A stretch of DNA of 64,000 nt from Paenibacillus herberti (GTDB taxonomy: Bacteria > Bacillota > Bacilli > Paenibacillales > Paenibacillaceae): positions 1,704,675 to 1,768,674 of the forward strand of contig NZ_NMUQ01000001.1 in NCBI RefSeq assembly GCF_002233675.1, given 5' to 3'. Below the pieces are notes generated by a model that did not search any database, was not told the DNA's origin, and saw only the letters and a program-made list of their open reading frames with translations. The position numbers and the translations under genes were made by a program. Shown piece after piece: positions 36,199 to 44,907 of the stretch; the first letter of the stretch is position 1; every line of letters starts with the position of its first letter.

Positions 36199-36344
36199 GA
36201 AGTGCAGCCTCCTCTTCTATTTCCTAACGTTTATACCTTGGATTATAGACCGAAGAAAGCGTTTTGAATTTATCATTTTGGCCGCTGTTTTTGCATTTTC
36301 GTGGTACGATAGAGGCATAACGTCCTGATGGAGGAAAACCAAAC

Positions 36345-37241
36345 ATGAATTATATTCCATTACACCTTAAACAGGACTTACAAGTCGACGAATTGATTTC
36401 CTTGCATTATTTTGAATACCCAAAGGGCTTTTTGTTTGAGGGTGAGTCGCATGATTTTTGGGAGCTATTATATGTGGACAAGGGCGAGGTAGAGGTGCGT
36501 GCCGACGACAGGCTGCTTGTTCTGCAGCAAGGCACCATCGTTTTCCATAAACCAGGGGAGTTCCATACGGTCCGAGTGGACAGCAAACATCGACCGCCTA
36601 ACCTGATCGTCATCGCTTTCACCTGCTCCAGCCCGCTCATGGAGAAGCTTCACGACCGGGTGGACGTTCTTCAAGAAAGAGAGGTTGGTTGGCTGTCGAT
36701 TCTGCTGCAAGAGGGATTTGCGAGTTTCTTGCCGCCCTTTCATGACCCGAAAACTCACCAGATTCGGCGCAATCCTAATGCTCCGCCTACTTCGGAGCAG
36801 ATGTTCCGGCTCTGTCTTGAGCTACTGCTGATCAGTCAGATTCGCAGCGCTGATGCTGCTGGGGGACGTGACAACCGGCGATCGGCCACTCCGGCCATGC
36901 GCGCGGCTGGACAAGATACAATCGATAAGCTGAAAGCTTTTATGGGAGAGAAGCTCGGGGAGACGTTAACGCTGGAGGATCTATGCCAGGCGGCCCATCT
37001 TGGGCGCACCCGACTCAAAGAGCTGGTGCAGCTGCATAGCGGCATGGGGCCGATGGAGTTGTTCCGCCAGATGAAGCTGGAGGAAGCGAAGTCAATGATC
37101 CGCGAGCGCAGTTATAGCATGACGGAAATTTCGGCACGGCTGGGGTATTCCAGCTTGCATTATTTTTCCAGAGACTTCAAACGTGCTACTGGCATGCCGC
37201 CATCGGAGTATGCTCGCACAGTCGAAGCTCTGCTGGGATGA
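36345..37241 (+). CDS. AraC-family transcriptional regulator
   Basis: 298 aa. N-terminal cupin-like sensor (SHDFWELLYVDKGEVEVRAD; FHKPGEFHTVRVD), then two HTH motifs (LEDLCQAAHLGRTRLKELV; MTEISARLGYSSLHYFSRDF) near the end. GATGGAGG precedes the ATG by about 9 nt. Divergent from the isomerase-dehydrogenase operon, so it is likely its activator. The sensed ligand is probably the sugar handled by those enzymes. Confidence 0.9.
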   Translation: MNYIPLHLKQDLQVDELISLHYFEYPKGFLFEGESHDFWELLYVDKGEVEVRADDRLLVLQQGTIVFHKPGEFHTVRVDSKHRPPNLIVIAFTCSSPLMEKLHDRVDVLQEREVGWLSILLQEGFASFLPPFHDPKTHQIRRNPNAPPTSEQMFRLCLELLLISQIRSADAAGGRDNRRSATPAMRAAGQDTIDKLKAFMGEKLGETLTLEDLCQAAHLGRTRLKELVQLHSGMGPMELFRQMKLEEAKSMIRERSYSMTEISARLGYSSLHYFSRDFKRATGMPPSEYARTVEALLG

Positions 37242-37281
37242 ATATGGGTTAGGTCTTGCTAGATAGAGACGGGGGAACGGG

Positions 37282-37722
37282 ATGCTTCGCAATAATCTGC
37301 TGTCATTGGCGGCGCATGCAATAGTGCTGATCTTCAGCGGCCTGCTTAGTAGCATGGCGGGCCGACAGCCCCTATGGATTTATTTCGTTGTCCTTCTCTC
37401 TTTTTTCGGATATGCACTCTTCGGCTATTTGTACATGCATCAGATGCGAACCAGCCTCCAAAACTTTGCTTCCGTCTCGTTGGCGAGTCTAATCGGCTTA
37501 CTAATCGGGGTGTATTGCTGGAGTTTCCCAAGCCTGATGGGATTTAATTGGATGATCTTTCTCTTTTACAATCTATACGCTTTTTTGCTTGCTGATTTTG
37601 TTCCGTTTTCTCCTGAGCCTAAGCTAACGATTTGGTTTTTCATTGTTCCGAGTCTGTTTTTATGGATCGGCATGGGGTTAAACAGCCGGAAAATGTATCC
37701 AAGTAAGAAAATAAAGGATTAG
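37282..37722 (+). CDS. Small four-helix membrane protein
   Basis: 146 aa with about four hydrophobic segments (residues 8-26, 31-50, 62-80, 85-104, and a fifth around 115-131) and a basic C-terminus (SRKMYPSKKIKD). I do not recognise the family. GGGGGAACGGG lies directly before the ATG at 37282. It follows the AraC gene by 40 bp and may be transcribed with it. A long hairpin terminator follows. Confidence 0.65.
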   Translation: MLRNNLLSLAAHAIVLIFSGLLSSMAGRQPLWIYFVVLLSFFGYALFGYLYMHQMRTSLQNFASVSLASLIGLLIGVYCWSFPSLMGFNWMIFLFYNLYAFLLADFVPFSPEPKLTIWFFIVPSLFLWIGMGLNSRKMYPSKKIKD

Positions 37723-37740
37723 ACTGTCTCTAGAAATTGA

Positions 37741-37790
37741 AACAGCGACAGTCAAGGACGAAAAAATAGTCCTTGACTGTCGCTGTTTTA
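37741..37790 (+). terminator. Long-stem intrinsic terminator
   Basis: A perfect 19-bp stem (37741-37759 with 37769-37787) around GAAAAAATA-type loop, followed by TTTTA. It ends the small membrane protein transcript and lies at the border of the accessory island. Confidence 0.85.
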
Positions 37791-37836
37791 TTGAACTAAC
37801 CAAGCGATCGTCATCGTTAAAGTTAAAGAAAACGTA

Positions 37837-38073
37837 TCATTTCACCGTCATTTGTTTATTAAGAACGATCGATATTTTGTAGTTTGCATATTCGTTTAAA
37901 CCCAACAGAAATTGATCTAAGTGTTCATTAGATTGGAATCTGCACTCAAGAATATAACAACCATCCCCACTTATTTTATAATTATTTAATACGTGATTCT
38001 CTTGTGTTCTCACAAATGCTAGAAAAGTTTGATGATGAGGGCTATTCGTATAGATCGTAATAAAAGAGTGCAT
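37837..38073 (-). CDS. Small protein of unknown function
   Basis: 78 aa with an alpha/beta look (ITIYTNSPHHQTFLAFVR; YKISGDGCYILECRFQSNEH; YKISIVLNKQ). The pattern ISGDGCYxLE resembles the ligand-binding half of Lrp/AsnC proteins, but no DNA-binding part is present, so this is only a hint. A GGGT ribosome binding site lies 6 nt before the ATG. AT-rich; it stands alone beside an ISL3 relic. Confidence 0.5.
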   Translation of the reverse strand: MHSFITIYTNSPHHQTFLAFVRTQENHVLNNYKISGDGCYILECRFQSNEHLDQFLLGLNEYANYKISIVLNKQMTVK

Positions 38074-38223
38074 ATAATACCCAAATTTAGCTTGATTGAC
38101 CTTAATGGTATACCCCTCTATTACCCCTTTATCGCTTCATTGCTACAGTGAATGGCTGATGTCTGTTCAATAGAGAAAGTGAGCATACTGACTATTAAGA
38201 ATAATAATAGGGTGGTATGTAGG

Positions 38224-38697
38224 ATGTGGACTTCATTAAGTCATAACGAAAACCTAATTTCAGACCTGTTCAACGTTGCATTAGCCCTTGAAGAACCATG
38301 GAAATTAACCCATATTGAGTACGACGATCAAGATGAATCTTGGTCTTTATTTATTGATTTTGAACGGGGAGCCCTGTTTCCATGTCCTAACTGCGGAGCT
38401 GCATGCAAGGCTTACGATGCAGAGAAAAAAATGTGGCGCCATCTCGATTTCTGGAACTGGAAAACTTATATGCATGCCAGAGTTCCAAGAACCCACTGCA
38501 AGAGCTGTAATAAAGTAATGCTAGTACCTGTGAAATGGTCACGTCCCAAGTGCATAAGCCGGTGGACAAACGCAACAGTGTAGGGCTGTCATAATCGCAT
38601 TAAAGGCTTTCAACGCCGCCATTACTTCAATCGCAACCGCAGTCGCTATTAGGCAGGTATTCTCATTGAATGCAACCACCATTGGCTGCTATACTAA
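38224..38697 (+). pseudogene. ISL3-family transposase relic with internal deletion
   Basis: Begins MWTSLSHNENLISDLFNVAL and keeps the zinc-finger region (FPCPNCGAAC, then THCKSCNK). After VPVKWSRPK it jumps straight to RWTNATV, which in ISL3 transposases lies near the C-terminus. A TAG follows, then HNRIKGFQRRHYFNRNRSRY, another TAG, and AGILIECN. So the middle catalytic part is deleted and two nonsense codons are present. The same C-terminal motif recurs in the relic at 44322-44907 in the opposite orientation. Confidence 0.85.
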
Positions 38698-38740
38698 CCG
38701 TCACGCACTTACTTTACGGTTTAGCCTCAATTTTTTGACT

Positions 38741-39433
38741 TTAATTTTTATAACTCAAGATAACCGCTTGTTTTATTTCTATAAATCTTAGCAGAACTTC
38801 TTCTTTGGAAGTAAGCACATCCCAGCTTTGTATTTTAGAATAGGGAATTCCATTGTCGAGTTCATCTCTAGTGAGTAGATAAGAAGCAGAATCGTTATTA
38901 TGTTGAATTGGGAATTTACCGTAATAACTTGACACAGGCATGTAGCTCTTGGCTTCATCTTCTGAATAGGAATAGTTTGTGGGCTTTTTTAAAGATTTTA
39001 AAAAGAGAATATACTCCTTATCCTTTTGCATTAGTTGGTAGCCACCAAGCGAAAAATAGTTTTTTCCATAGAAGTGACTCGGTTCAAAGAGATAAAGATT
39101 CGTCCCCTCTATCTGTTTATTTCCTTTATACACTTCAAGAACTTCGATCATAGATCTAACTGCCTGAGTAAAGTTCTTTCTGTCGTTACTTGGTTTGGCT
39201 TTGATAATAAGCTCCGATTTAGCACTCAAGTCCTCGACGGATTGGATTGTATTATCAAAATAGATTGAGCTGTATTCTTGCGATTCATCTAAGCTCAGAA
39301 TCATATCGCTATGTTCCAAATAATCCCCTAGTTCAACATTTGAATTAAAGGATGCTTTCGTTTTATACCCGGCTACTAGTGCTCCAGCTACTAAAAAAAT
39401 GATTACAGCAAGCACAAATCGGTACGATCTCAT
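38741..39433 (-). CDS. Membrane-anchored accessory protein of the ABC/peptide cluster
   Basis: 230 aa, last gene of the island operon. One N-terminal membrane segment (YRFVLAVIIFLVAGALVAGY) and a large extracellular domain (LYLFEPSHFYGKNYFSLGGY; EYILFLKSL; PVSSYYGKFPI). I do not know the family. Similar small anchored proteins next to ABC genes can act as immunity or accessory proteins. Its ATG overlaps the ATPase stop by 4 bases (ATGA), so it is tightly coupled. GGGGAG lies 6 nt before the start. Confidence 0.75.
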   Translation of the reverse strand: MRSYRFVLAVIIFLVAGALVAGYKTKASFNSNVELGDYLEHSDMILSLDESQEYSSIYFDNTIQSVEDLSAKSELIIKAKPSNDRKNFTQAVRSMIEVLEVYKGNKQIEGTNLYLFEPSHFYGKNYFSLGGYQLMQKDKEYILFLKSLKKPTNYSYSEDEAKSYMPVSSYYGKFPIQHNNDSASYLLTRDELDNGIPYSKIQSWDVLTSKEEVLLRFIEIKQAVILSYKN

Positions 39434-40083
39434 TCGGTTCTCCCCGTTTCATCTTTTAGACGTCCATCTACCATCCGGTATTTATAATCAGCCAGTAGTT
39501 CAATATCTTCTTTATTATGGCTTGCAATCAGAAAAGTTGCTCCTCTTTCCTTTTCTTCTCGAATAATTTGTCGGATTAATTCAATACCATCTTCATCTAA
39601 GGCATTCGTAGGCTCATCTAGAATTATAATTCTAGGTTCTTCCATTATCGCTTGTGCTATGGCAAGTCGTTGTTTCATCCCCAAGGAATACTTTTTATAT
39701 TTCCTAGAATCGTTTGGGTCTAACCCAACCCGCATAAGAGAGTTACGTACCTCTTTATGCGAGATCCTATTTCTAATTGATGCCAGCATTTTTAAATTCT
39801 CAAGCCCCGTATAGTCTTGCCAGAATCCCGGTGATTCGATTACCACCCCAATGCTCTCGGGAAAGGAACGCTCTTTATGAAGCTTTTTTCCTTCCACAAT
39901 CACTTCTCCTCCTGTTGGTTTAATCAATCCGCAAATCGCTCGAAACAACATGGACTTGCCGGAGCCATTAGCTCCATAAAAAGCATGGATTTTCCCCTTC
40001 TCGGCCTTCAGGCTAATATTATTTAATACCAGATTTCCAGCGATTCGTTTATTGACTTCATTTAATTCAATAGCATTGGTCAT
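39430..40083 (-). CDS. ABC transporter ATP-binding protein
   Basis: 217 aa. Walker A YGANGSGKSMLF (about 36-44), Q-loop region VVIESPGFW, signature YSLGMKQRLAIAQ, Walker B IIILDEPTNALDEDG and H-loop IASHNKED. It belongs to the short single-domain ATPases found with lantibiotic-immunity (LanF/BcrA) type exporters. GGAGG lies 6 nt before the ATG. Three permease genes lie upstream in the same direction, and it should energise a complex of two of them. Confidence 0.93.
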   Translation of the reverse strand: MTNAIELNEVNKRIAGNLVLNNISLKAEKGKIHAFYGANGSGKSMLFRAICGLIKPTGGEVIVEGKKLHKERSFPESIGVVIESPGFWQDYTGLENLKMLASIRNRISHKEVRNSLMRVGLDPNDSRKYKKYSLGMKQRLAIAQAIMEEPRIIILDEPTNALDEDGIELIRQIIREEKERGATFLIASHNKEDIELLADYKYRMVDGRLKDETGRTE

Positions 40084-40100
40084 CTTAATCCTCCAATCTG

Positions 40101-40883
40101 TTAATAAAAGTCTCGTTTTTGTATTACAAATAAGCCAATTAAATAGACAATAAGAAGTGCAGTAACTAGATAAACAAGCGCAAATAAACTCCCCTCTAGA
40201 GAAAATTCCGATACCCTCATCTCAGCATAGCCATCCCAACCCTGTACTCCCTGGGTTAGCGGAAACCATTTGATTAAATCGTAGGAAGAACTCGAATTCT
40301 TGAGCATGATTCCCGACAAATATAGTACAACACTCTGGTAAGCTATTATAAACGCCGCACTTGGCACTGTATTCATTCTTAAAGAAAGTAGATTTATGAT
40401 AAATACAGCTAGGATATTGCTTAAGAAAAAGGTTATCATGCCTAAAACTACATTTCCCCACATGGTAATAGGTGAAAGAGCTCGAAACCCTGAGACATAA
40501 CCAAATGTAACAAGGAATACTTGCAATAAAATATGAAAATATATCACATATGAAAATAATGAGATTGCCTGTGCGGTTAACCATTCCTTTCTCTTTTCAG
40601 TTCTTGTAAATATATACACAGCATGTTGATTTAACTGCTTATCAATGTAATCTCCTAAAATGAAATTCAAAACCAAAAGCGGGAGCATCCATATTAAAAC
40701 AGGGATAACATTCTGCACATTACTCAAGTTGATCGTTCCATAGGCCGAACTAATAAAATCATCAAGACTTTGGTTAGAGCCGTGCACACGCAACACACTG
40801 AATAAAGCTAATAAAATTCCCCATATTGTAAGTTTAAGAAGAATAAATCTTTCCCATTTAATGTCTATTCGATTCAGCTTCAT
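40101..40883 (-). CDS. ABC transporter permease (third of three)
   Basis: 260 aa with about six membrane segments (near residues 15-33, 60-80, 105-125, 140-165, 172-192, 232-255). No sequence motif links it to a named family; the pattern is that of ABC-2 type permeases of peptide exporters. Its start lies inside the end of the upstream permease gene (26-bp overlap) with AAAGGAG as ribosome binding site. It ends 17 bp before the ATPase gene. Confidence 0.82.
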   Translation of the reverse strand: MKLNRIDIKWERFILLKLTIWGILLALFSVLRVHGSNQSLDDFISSAYGTINLSNVQNVIPVLIWMLPLLVLNFILGDYIDKQLNQHAVYIFTRTEKRKEWLTAQAISLFSYVIYFHILLQVFLVTFGYVSGFRALSPITMWGNVVLGMITFFLSNILAVFIINLLSLRMNTVPSAAFIIAYQSVVLYLSGIMLKNSSSSYDLIKWFPLTQGVQGWDGYAEMRVSEFSLEGSLFALVYLVTALLIVYLIGLFVIQKRDFY

Positions 40884-41622
40884 AAAAGTCTTTCTCCTTT
40901 AAAAATATGCTTATCTTGAAGTAGCAAAGTATTACCAGAATAAGGAAACTTCCAACTAAAAGCAGGTCAATGGATTTTAAAAACAAATTTCCAGTCTCAA
41001 TTTTATGAGTGGAGGATACATATTCTTCAAAGGTAAGCCATTCAGCTTTAAGTAGTAATTTTATTGATTTAAATAAGACAAGTAACAGAATAGGTACAAT
41101 GATCCCCCAATGTATTTGAGAAGTAAATAGAATTACAGATACTGCAATCAACCCAATTATCAAGAAACCAACAAAGTTAATAAATAAAGAAAACAGAAAG
41201 AAACTTAGATATTCAGATCCAATGGCTAACGAAGTTGATCCCTTTAATATTAAAGAAGCAAGTAGAAAAAGATGTATCACCAACGAGATCAGTATGGATA
41301 AGGCTGTAATCAACCATAAATTACTTAACCACCACTTTTTAACGCCTTGCCTTAAGATAACAGGGATCTGATTATTGAATGAGACCCCTCTTATAACAAG
41401 CATTAAAAAAACCGGAAAGTAAATAAACAAATACTCTTTATCATTTGCCATGATTTTGTAGATACTCATCCATAAAGTTGTTATTTCCATTGAATTGGCG
41501 ATCTGGGGCAGTGTAGGTACAGACTTTAAAGCGAATACAAATAATGCTGTTTGAACAAGCAAATAAATGAGCATAGTTCTGGAAATAAGACATTCTACCA
41601 GAACCCGAGTATATAGTTTCAT
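40858..41622 (-). CDS. ABC transporter permease (second of three)
   Basis: 254 aa, about six membrane segments, strongly AT-rich codons. I took the ATG at 41622, which has AGGGGG about 12 nt before it; a TTG at 41664 in the same frame would overlap the upstream gene by 17 bases and is the alternative. It overlaps the next permease by 26 bp. Function inferred from operon position. Confidence 0.8.
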   Translation of the reverse strand: MKLYTRVLVECLISRTMLIYLLVQTALFVFALKSVPTLPQIANSMEITTLWMSIYKIMANDKEYLFIYFPVFLMLVIRGVSFNNQIPVILRQGVKKWWLSNLWLITALSILISLVIHLFLLASLILKGSTSLAIGSEYLSFFLFSLFINFVGFLIIGLIAVSVILFTSQIHWGIIVPILLLVLFKSIKLLLKAEWLTFEEYVSSTHKIETGNLFLKSIDLLLVGSFLILVILCYFKISIFLKEKDFYEAESNRH

Positions 41623-41647
41623 TGCAAAGAGTAGCCCCCTAGCTAAT

Positions 41648-42478
41648 TTACTTCTCCAAACCAACTTCTCGTTTCTTTATCGTATATAATAATGCAGTGA
41701 TAAAGCCAAGAATCAGAACCAAAAACCAAAAAAACAGCACCTCGAGAGAGCCTGGGTTACCAGGTACTAACAGATTGGTAAAAGACCAACGATAAGAAAC
41801 AATTGCACTCAAACCCAGATTAAAAATCGTTATAAACAAAAACATCCCTGAAAACACTACAAATCTACTTTTATTAAAAAGTAAAAATATTCCATATGAA
41901 AACAAGGAAAACGCAGCACCCATAAGGCTGATTAAAAGCATAAAAGTAACATTATACAACAACGGGCTTTCTAGTCTTAATACATCCAAGATCGCCTCAG
42001 AATCATAATTTTGAAAACCAATATCGTAAGGAGGCAAATTATATCGATTATCGAATCCTAATTTTGGAAAAGCCAAAAGACATAGAAGTTGGTTAATCAA
42101 CAGAGGAATAAAAATAATTAAAAAAGATACAAGAAAAATAATAATAGCTTTAGCAACTAGGTAGGTACGTATTTCAACTCGTGTTAAGATTCCCTTAAAA
42201 ATTCCGCTGTGAATATCTCTTGTAAATGAGTCAGAGTAGATAAGCGGAGTCATCAACGGCAATAGCATTAATTCCATCGTTAAAACGATTCTCGTAGATG
42301 TTCCCTGCAAAATTGACATTTCGTAAGCTGATCGCACATACAATAAATCTGTCCCGTAATTACGGTAGCATACAAATAAAAATGCTCCTATAGATAACAT
42401 AAAAAACAAGAATGTCAGTACTTGGAATGTTATTCTTTGTGAACATAAACGCCACTCTAATTCTAGTTGCCTTAACAA
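41648..42478 (-). CDS. ABC transporter permease (first of three)
   Basis: 276 aa starting at a TTG (42478) with AAGGAGG 8 nt upstream. Six membrane segments are visible, with a long extracellular loop around DNRYNLPPYDIGFQNYDSEA. The N-terminus MLRQLELEWRLCSQRI is amphipathic, as in ABC-2 permeases. It follows the peptide gene by 76 bp, with a hairpin between them, and opens the transporter part of the operon. Confidence 0.82.
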   Translation of the reverse strand: MLRQLELEWRLCSQRITFQVLTFLFFMLSIGAFLFVCYRNYGTDLLYVRSAYEMSILQGTSTRIVLTMELMLLPLMTPLIYSDSFTRDIHSGIFKGILTRVEIRTYLVAKAIIIFLVSFLIIFIPLLINQLLCLLAFPKLGFDNRYNLPPYDIGFQNYDSEAILDVLRLESPLLYNVTFMLLISLMGAAFSLFSYGIFLLFNKSRFVVFSGMFLFITIFNLGLSAIVSYRWSFTNLLVPGNPGSLEVLFFWFLVLILGFITALLYTIKKREVGLEK

Positions 42479-42497
42479 TAAAGCGTCCTCCTTTTTC

Positions 42498-42531
42498 TGA
42501 AAGAGGAATGCTGAAAAATCAGCACTCCTCT
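42498..42531 (-). promoter_or_regulatory. Hairpin between the peptide gene and the ABC genes
   Basis: AGAGGAATGCTGA and TCAGCACTCCTCT (42502-42514 / 42519-42531) pair with one mismatch around AAAA. It has only a weak T tract on the minus strand. It probably acts as a partial terminator or mRNA-stabilising end, so that the peptide is made in excess of the transporter. Confidence 0.55.
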
Positions 42532-42554
42532 GATGTCAATAAGAAAAAGCGATA

Positions 42555-42962
42555 TTATCTGAAATCAACTTCTCCAGAAACAAAACCACTATCCAAAATA
42601 TTCAAATTAGCATTTTGCATACCCATAATTACATCTCCACCCTTGGAGACTGAATTTCTAAATTGAATTTTGCTTACATTGTTTTTTTTCTGATCATAAT
42701 CATTCGAAATTTGTTCTTTTATACCATTAGCAGCCCAAAAAGTGGCAGTACTAGTTCCAGTAATGTCAGTAACTTTGTTAGTTATAAATTCATCAGCTGT
42801 TTGTTTCTGGTGAGATCCTGTGTAATTATTTCCTTTAAAAGTAGGCAATGCATAAGAAGTATAAGTTAAAGGTTCAGTAGCAGCAAAAGCAGTAATGGAA
42901 GTTAATGATAAAATACCGAATGTGATCATGCCAGATACAATTTTTTTCTTGACAGTTTTCAA
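42555..42962 (-). CDS. Secreted DUF2712-like peptide
   Basis: 135 aa from a TTG start (42962) with a perfect AGGAGG 7 nt upstream. The signal peptide runs from KTVKKKIVSGMITFGILS to a cleavage site near ITAFA-ATEP. The mature 110 residues contain YALPTFKGNNYTGSHQK, TATFWAANG, and end SGFVSGEVDFR. I recognise the pattern as similar to small exported DUF2712 proteins next to ABC transporters in Bacilli, which are suspected bacteriocin-like products; I could not confirm this. There are no cysteines and no double-glycine leader, so it is expected to leave through Sec. A longer ATG-started frame (to 43004) is less likely. Confidence 0.75.
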   Translation of the reverse strand: MKTVKKKIVSGMITFGILSLTSITAFAATEPLTYTSYALPTFKGNNYTGSHQKQTADEFITNKVTDITGTSTATFWAANGIKEQISNDYDQKKNNVSKIQFRNSVSKGGDVIMGMQNANLNILDSGFVSGEVDFR

Positions 42963-43008
42963 TTTATTACCTCCTGATTTGGTATTTATAGGTTCGCGAC
43001 CCATTTAT

Positions 43009-43037
43009 ATAATATCATTTTTTTACAATTTTGTTAA
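43009..43037 (-). promoter_or_regulatory. Promoter of the peptide/ABC operon
   Basis: On the minus strand TTAACA (-35, 43032-43037) and TATTAT (-10, 43009-43014) are spaced by 17 bp, about 35 bp ahead of the TTG start's ribosome binding site. Confidence 0.6.
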
Positions 43038-43481
43038 TGGTTCTTTTGCAGTATAATCTATATGATTAACATGTCGAAATATGTTGGAATGTGTTGATTA
43101 AAATTCATCAAAAGATCTTCTTTAAGGGAAATCATTCAAATGGCACCATTAGCTTGTGTTGAATTGTTTCATACTTCTAACCAATCTCCTATAATAGGAT
43201 TTGGGAATTTTGATTTTTAGGCATAAAGGTTTAGACAACGATGCCTTAAATTCGATTCGATAGCGTCAGATATTTTTAGTAGAAAAGGTTTCCATCGGGA
43301 GAAAGATATGGTACTGGTATTTAGGTCAGGTCGTGGGTGTAGCCAAAGAGAAGACGCGGGAGCATGAGTCAGTTGATTGGGTTTCTCTCTCCGTGGTGCG
43401 CTGTTTACATCTTTCCAGCTTAGCTTTGGCATCGGGATCCCCGAAACCGCGTATCGCTCTGCTCCACCACTTCTCGTTCTA
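43038..43481. other. Intergenic region left of the IS5 relic
   Basis: About 440 bp. AT-rich up to 43210. From 43217 to 43440 base composition becomes higher in GC and reads as broken coding sequence in several frames, without a start or ribosome binding site. I see no gene. Confidence 0.45.
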
Positions 43482-44260
43482 GGCCTGTCTTAAAACTTAA
43501 CGAAGCCAGACCATGATAGAAACTAATGCGAAAAAGCTTTGAACGAGTAAGCTAGTTTATCAACCTTGTGGCAGTACGACGGTAATGTTTAATCTTGTTA
43601 CAGAAGCATTCCACCGCATGTCGTTCTTTATAGAGCCACCAATCACACGGGCGCTGAATCTGACGAGATTTTTTACTTGTTTTGTTATGACCGCATGAGC
43701 CTATTGCTCGTCGAGATAATTGACGATTGCATTTGTATCGTAGGCGCGATCTGCTAAGACGTTTGTCCCAGCCAGCTCCATGGACTCCAATATCTCATAG
43801 TCCGTTACGCAGTCATGACTCTGGCCGCCGGTCATTTCAAAACGCAAAGGGTTGCCCAGTTGTATCTACAATGGCATGAAATTGCTGCCCCCTTTTGCCC
43901 CGGAACCATGCTGATGAACGCGGACAACAGTCACATCAATCATCACGCTTTCTAAGTCGATTTCAATGGATACATGAGTTAGAATTTGGTCCCACAACGG
44001 CGAAACCGAGTGTATAGCGACTTCCAAAAACCATAAAAATCCTGCAGATCACACCAAGCTGCATCGGTTCTCGCGATCCATAGCGTTGCATTTAGCATCA
44101 TTCGATTGTGTTTTTCCGGTCGTACACCTTGCTTTTCCTTTCAACAGATAGCTGTTTTTTTATAAATAAATCCCCATTGTTCGTCTTGTATTTCGTATCG
44201 TCTTCTCATATCCTGATTCTACCATTATTTCGGCTTGAATTACATTTTGAAGACAGGGCC
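43482..44260 (-). mobile_element. Decayed IS5-family (IS427-like) element
   Basis: Terminal inverted repeats are recognisable: left GGCCTGTCTTAAAACTT and right (reverse complement) GGCCCTGTCTTCAAAATGT. Each end sits in CTAG (43479-43482 and 44260-44263), consistent with insertion at a CTAG target. The transposase frame starts at 44209 on the minus strand (MRRRYEIQDEQWGF) and is broken by several frameshifts and stops. Fragments such as MLNATLWIARTDAAWCDLQ, YGFWKSLYTRFRRC, QRPCDWWLYKERHAVECF and NKIKHYRRTATR identify the family. It is not functional. Confidence 0.88.
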
Positions 44261-44321
44261 TAGTCCGTTGCTTACAGATAAAGAATCTTTTCAGCGGCTT
44301 CAATATTAGTGGTTGAGCTTT

Positions 44322-44907
44322 TCAACTTGTAAACCGGCGTCGATTACACTCAATTAAAAAACCAGCTTTGTAGCACTCACGATTACGTGTGAAATAGTGC
44401 CGACGCTGGTAAGCCTTGATACGATTGTGTCGTCTATCTACGGTTGCATTCGTCCAAGTTCACGATCTCTTCCTGCCAATTACGATGGTTTTAGGTGCTT
44501 CGTACGGCGTCATGTTCTATTTTTTCTCCTTACCCCAACCAGCAGGTAAAGCCCAGATTAGCGGTGCAGACATTTGATGAACAGTCATAGCACCGAGAAT
44601 ATGCTTCCTTCCATTCCAATACGCTGCGTAACACTAAAGAGTAAGTAAGGAGGATTTCTAATTGAGCCTTGCTCTTCTCAGGCAGGCTATCAATGCGTGG
44701 ATTCAGAAGTCGATAGTGACTTTTCAAGATTGCTATGGCTCTGGGGAAAGGGTTTGCTGAACCGATTTGCGAACCTCCTGGACACTATCAATGACATAGC
44801 CGTGAAAATGAAATCAATCCGCAATGCGAACGGCATTAGGAAAGCATTCGCTGATCCACGTGTGATACGCCTGAGCAAGATCTATCACAACCACTTTAGG
44901 GTTCACA
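44322..44907 (-). pseudogene. ISL3-family transposase relic
   Basis: The middle and C-terminal parts of an ISL3 transposase survive with frameshifts: NPKVVVIDLAQAYHTWISEC, then SHYRLLNPRIDSLPEKSKAQ in another frame, and WTNATVDRRHNRIKAYQRRH to the TGA at 44322-44324. The N-terminal zinc-finger part is missing. Upstream (44908-45115) the frame is joined to unrelated sequence. It lies in the opposite orientation to the left-hand ISL3 relic, and the two bracket the peptide/ABC island. Confidence 0.85.

Noticed and set aside
43217-43432. A 71-codon open frame on the minus strand
   Set aside because: No ribosome binding site and no protein-like pattern; it lies in debris next to the IS5 relic.
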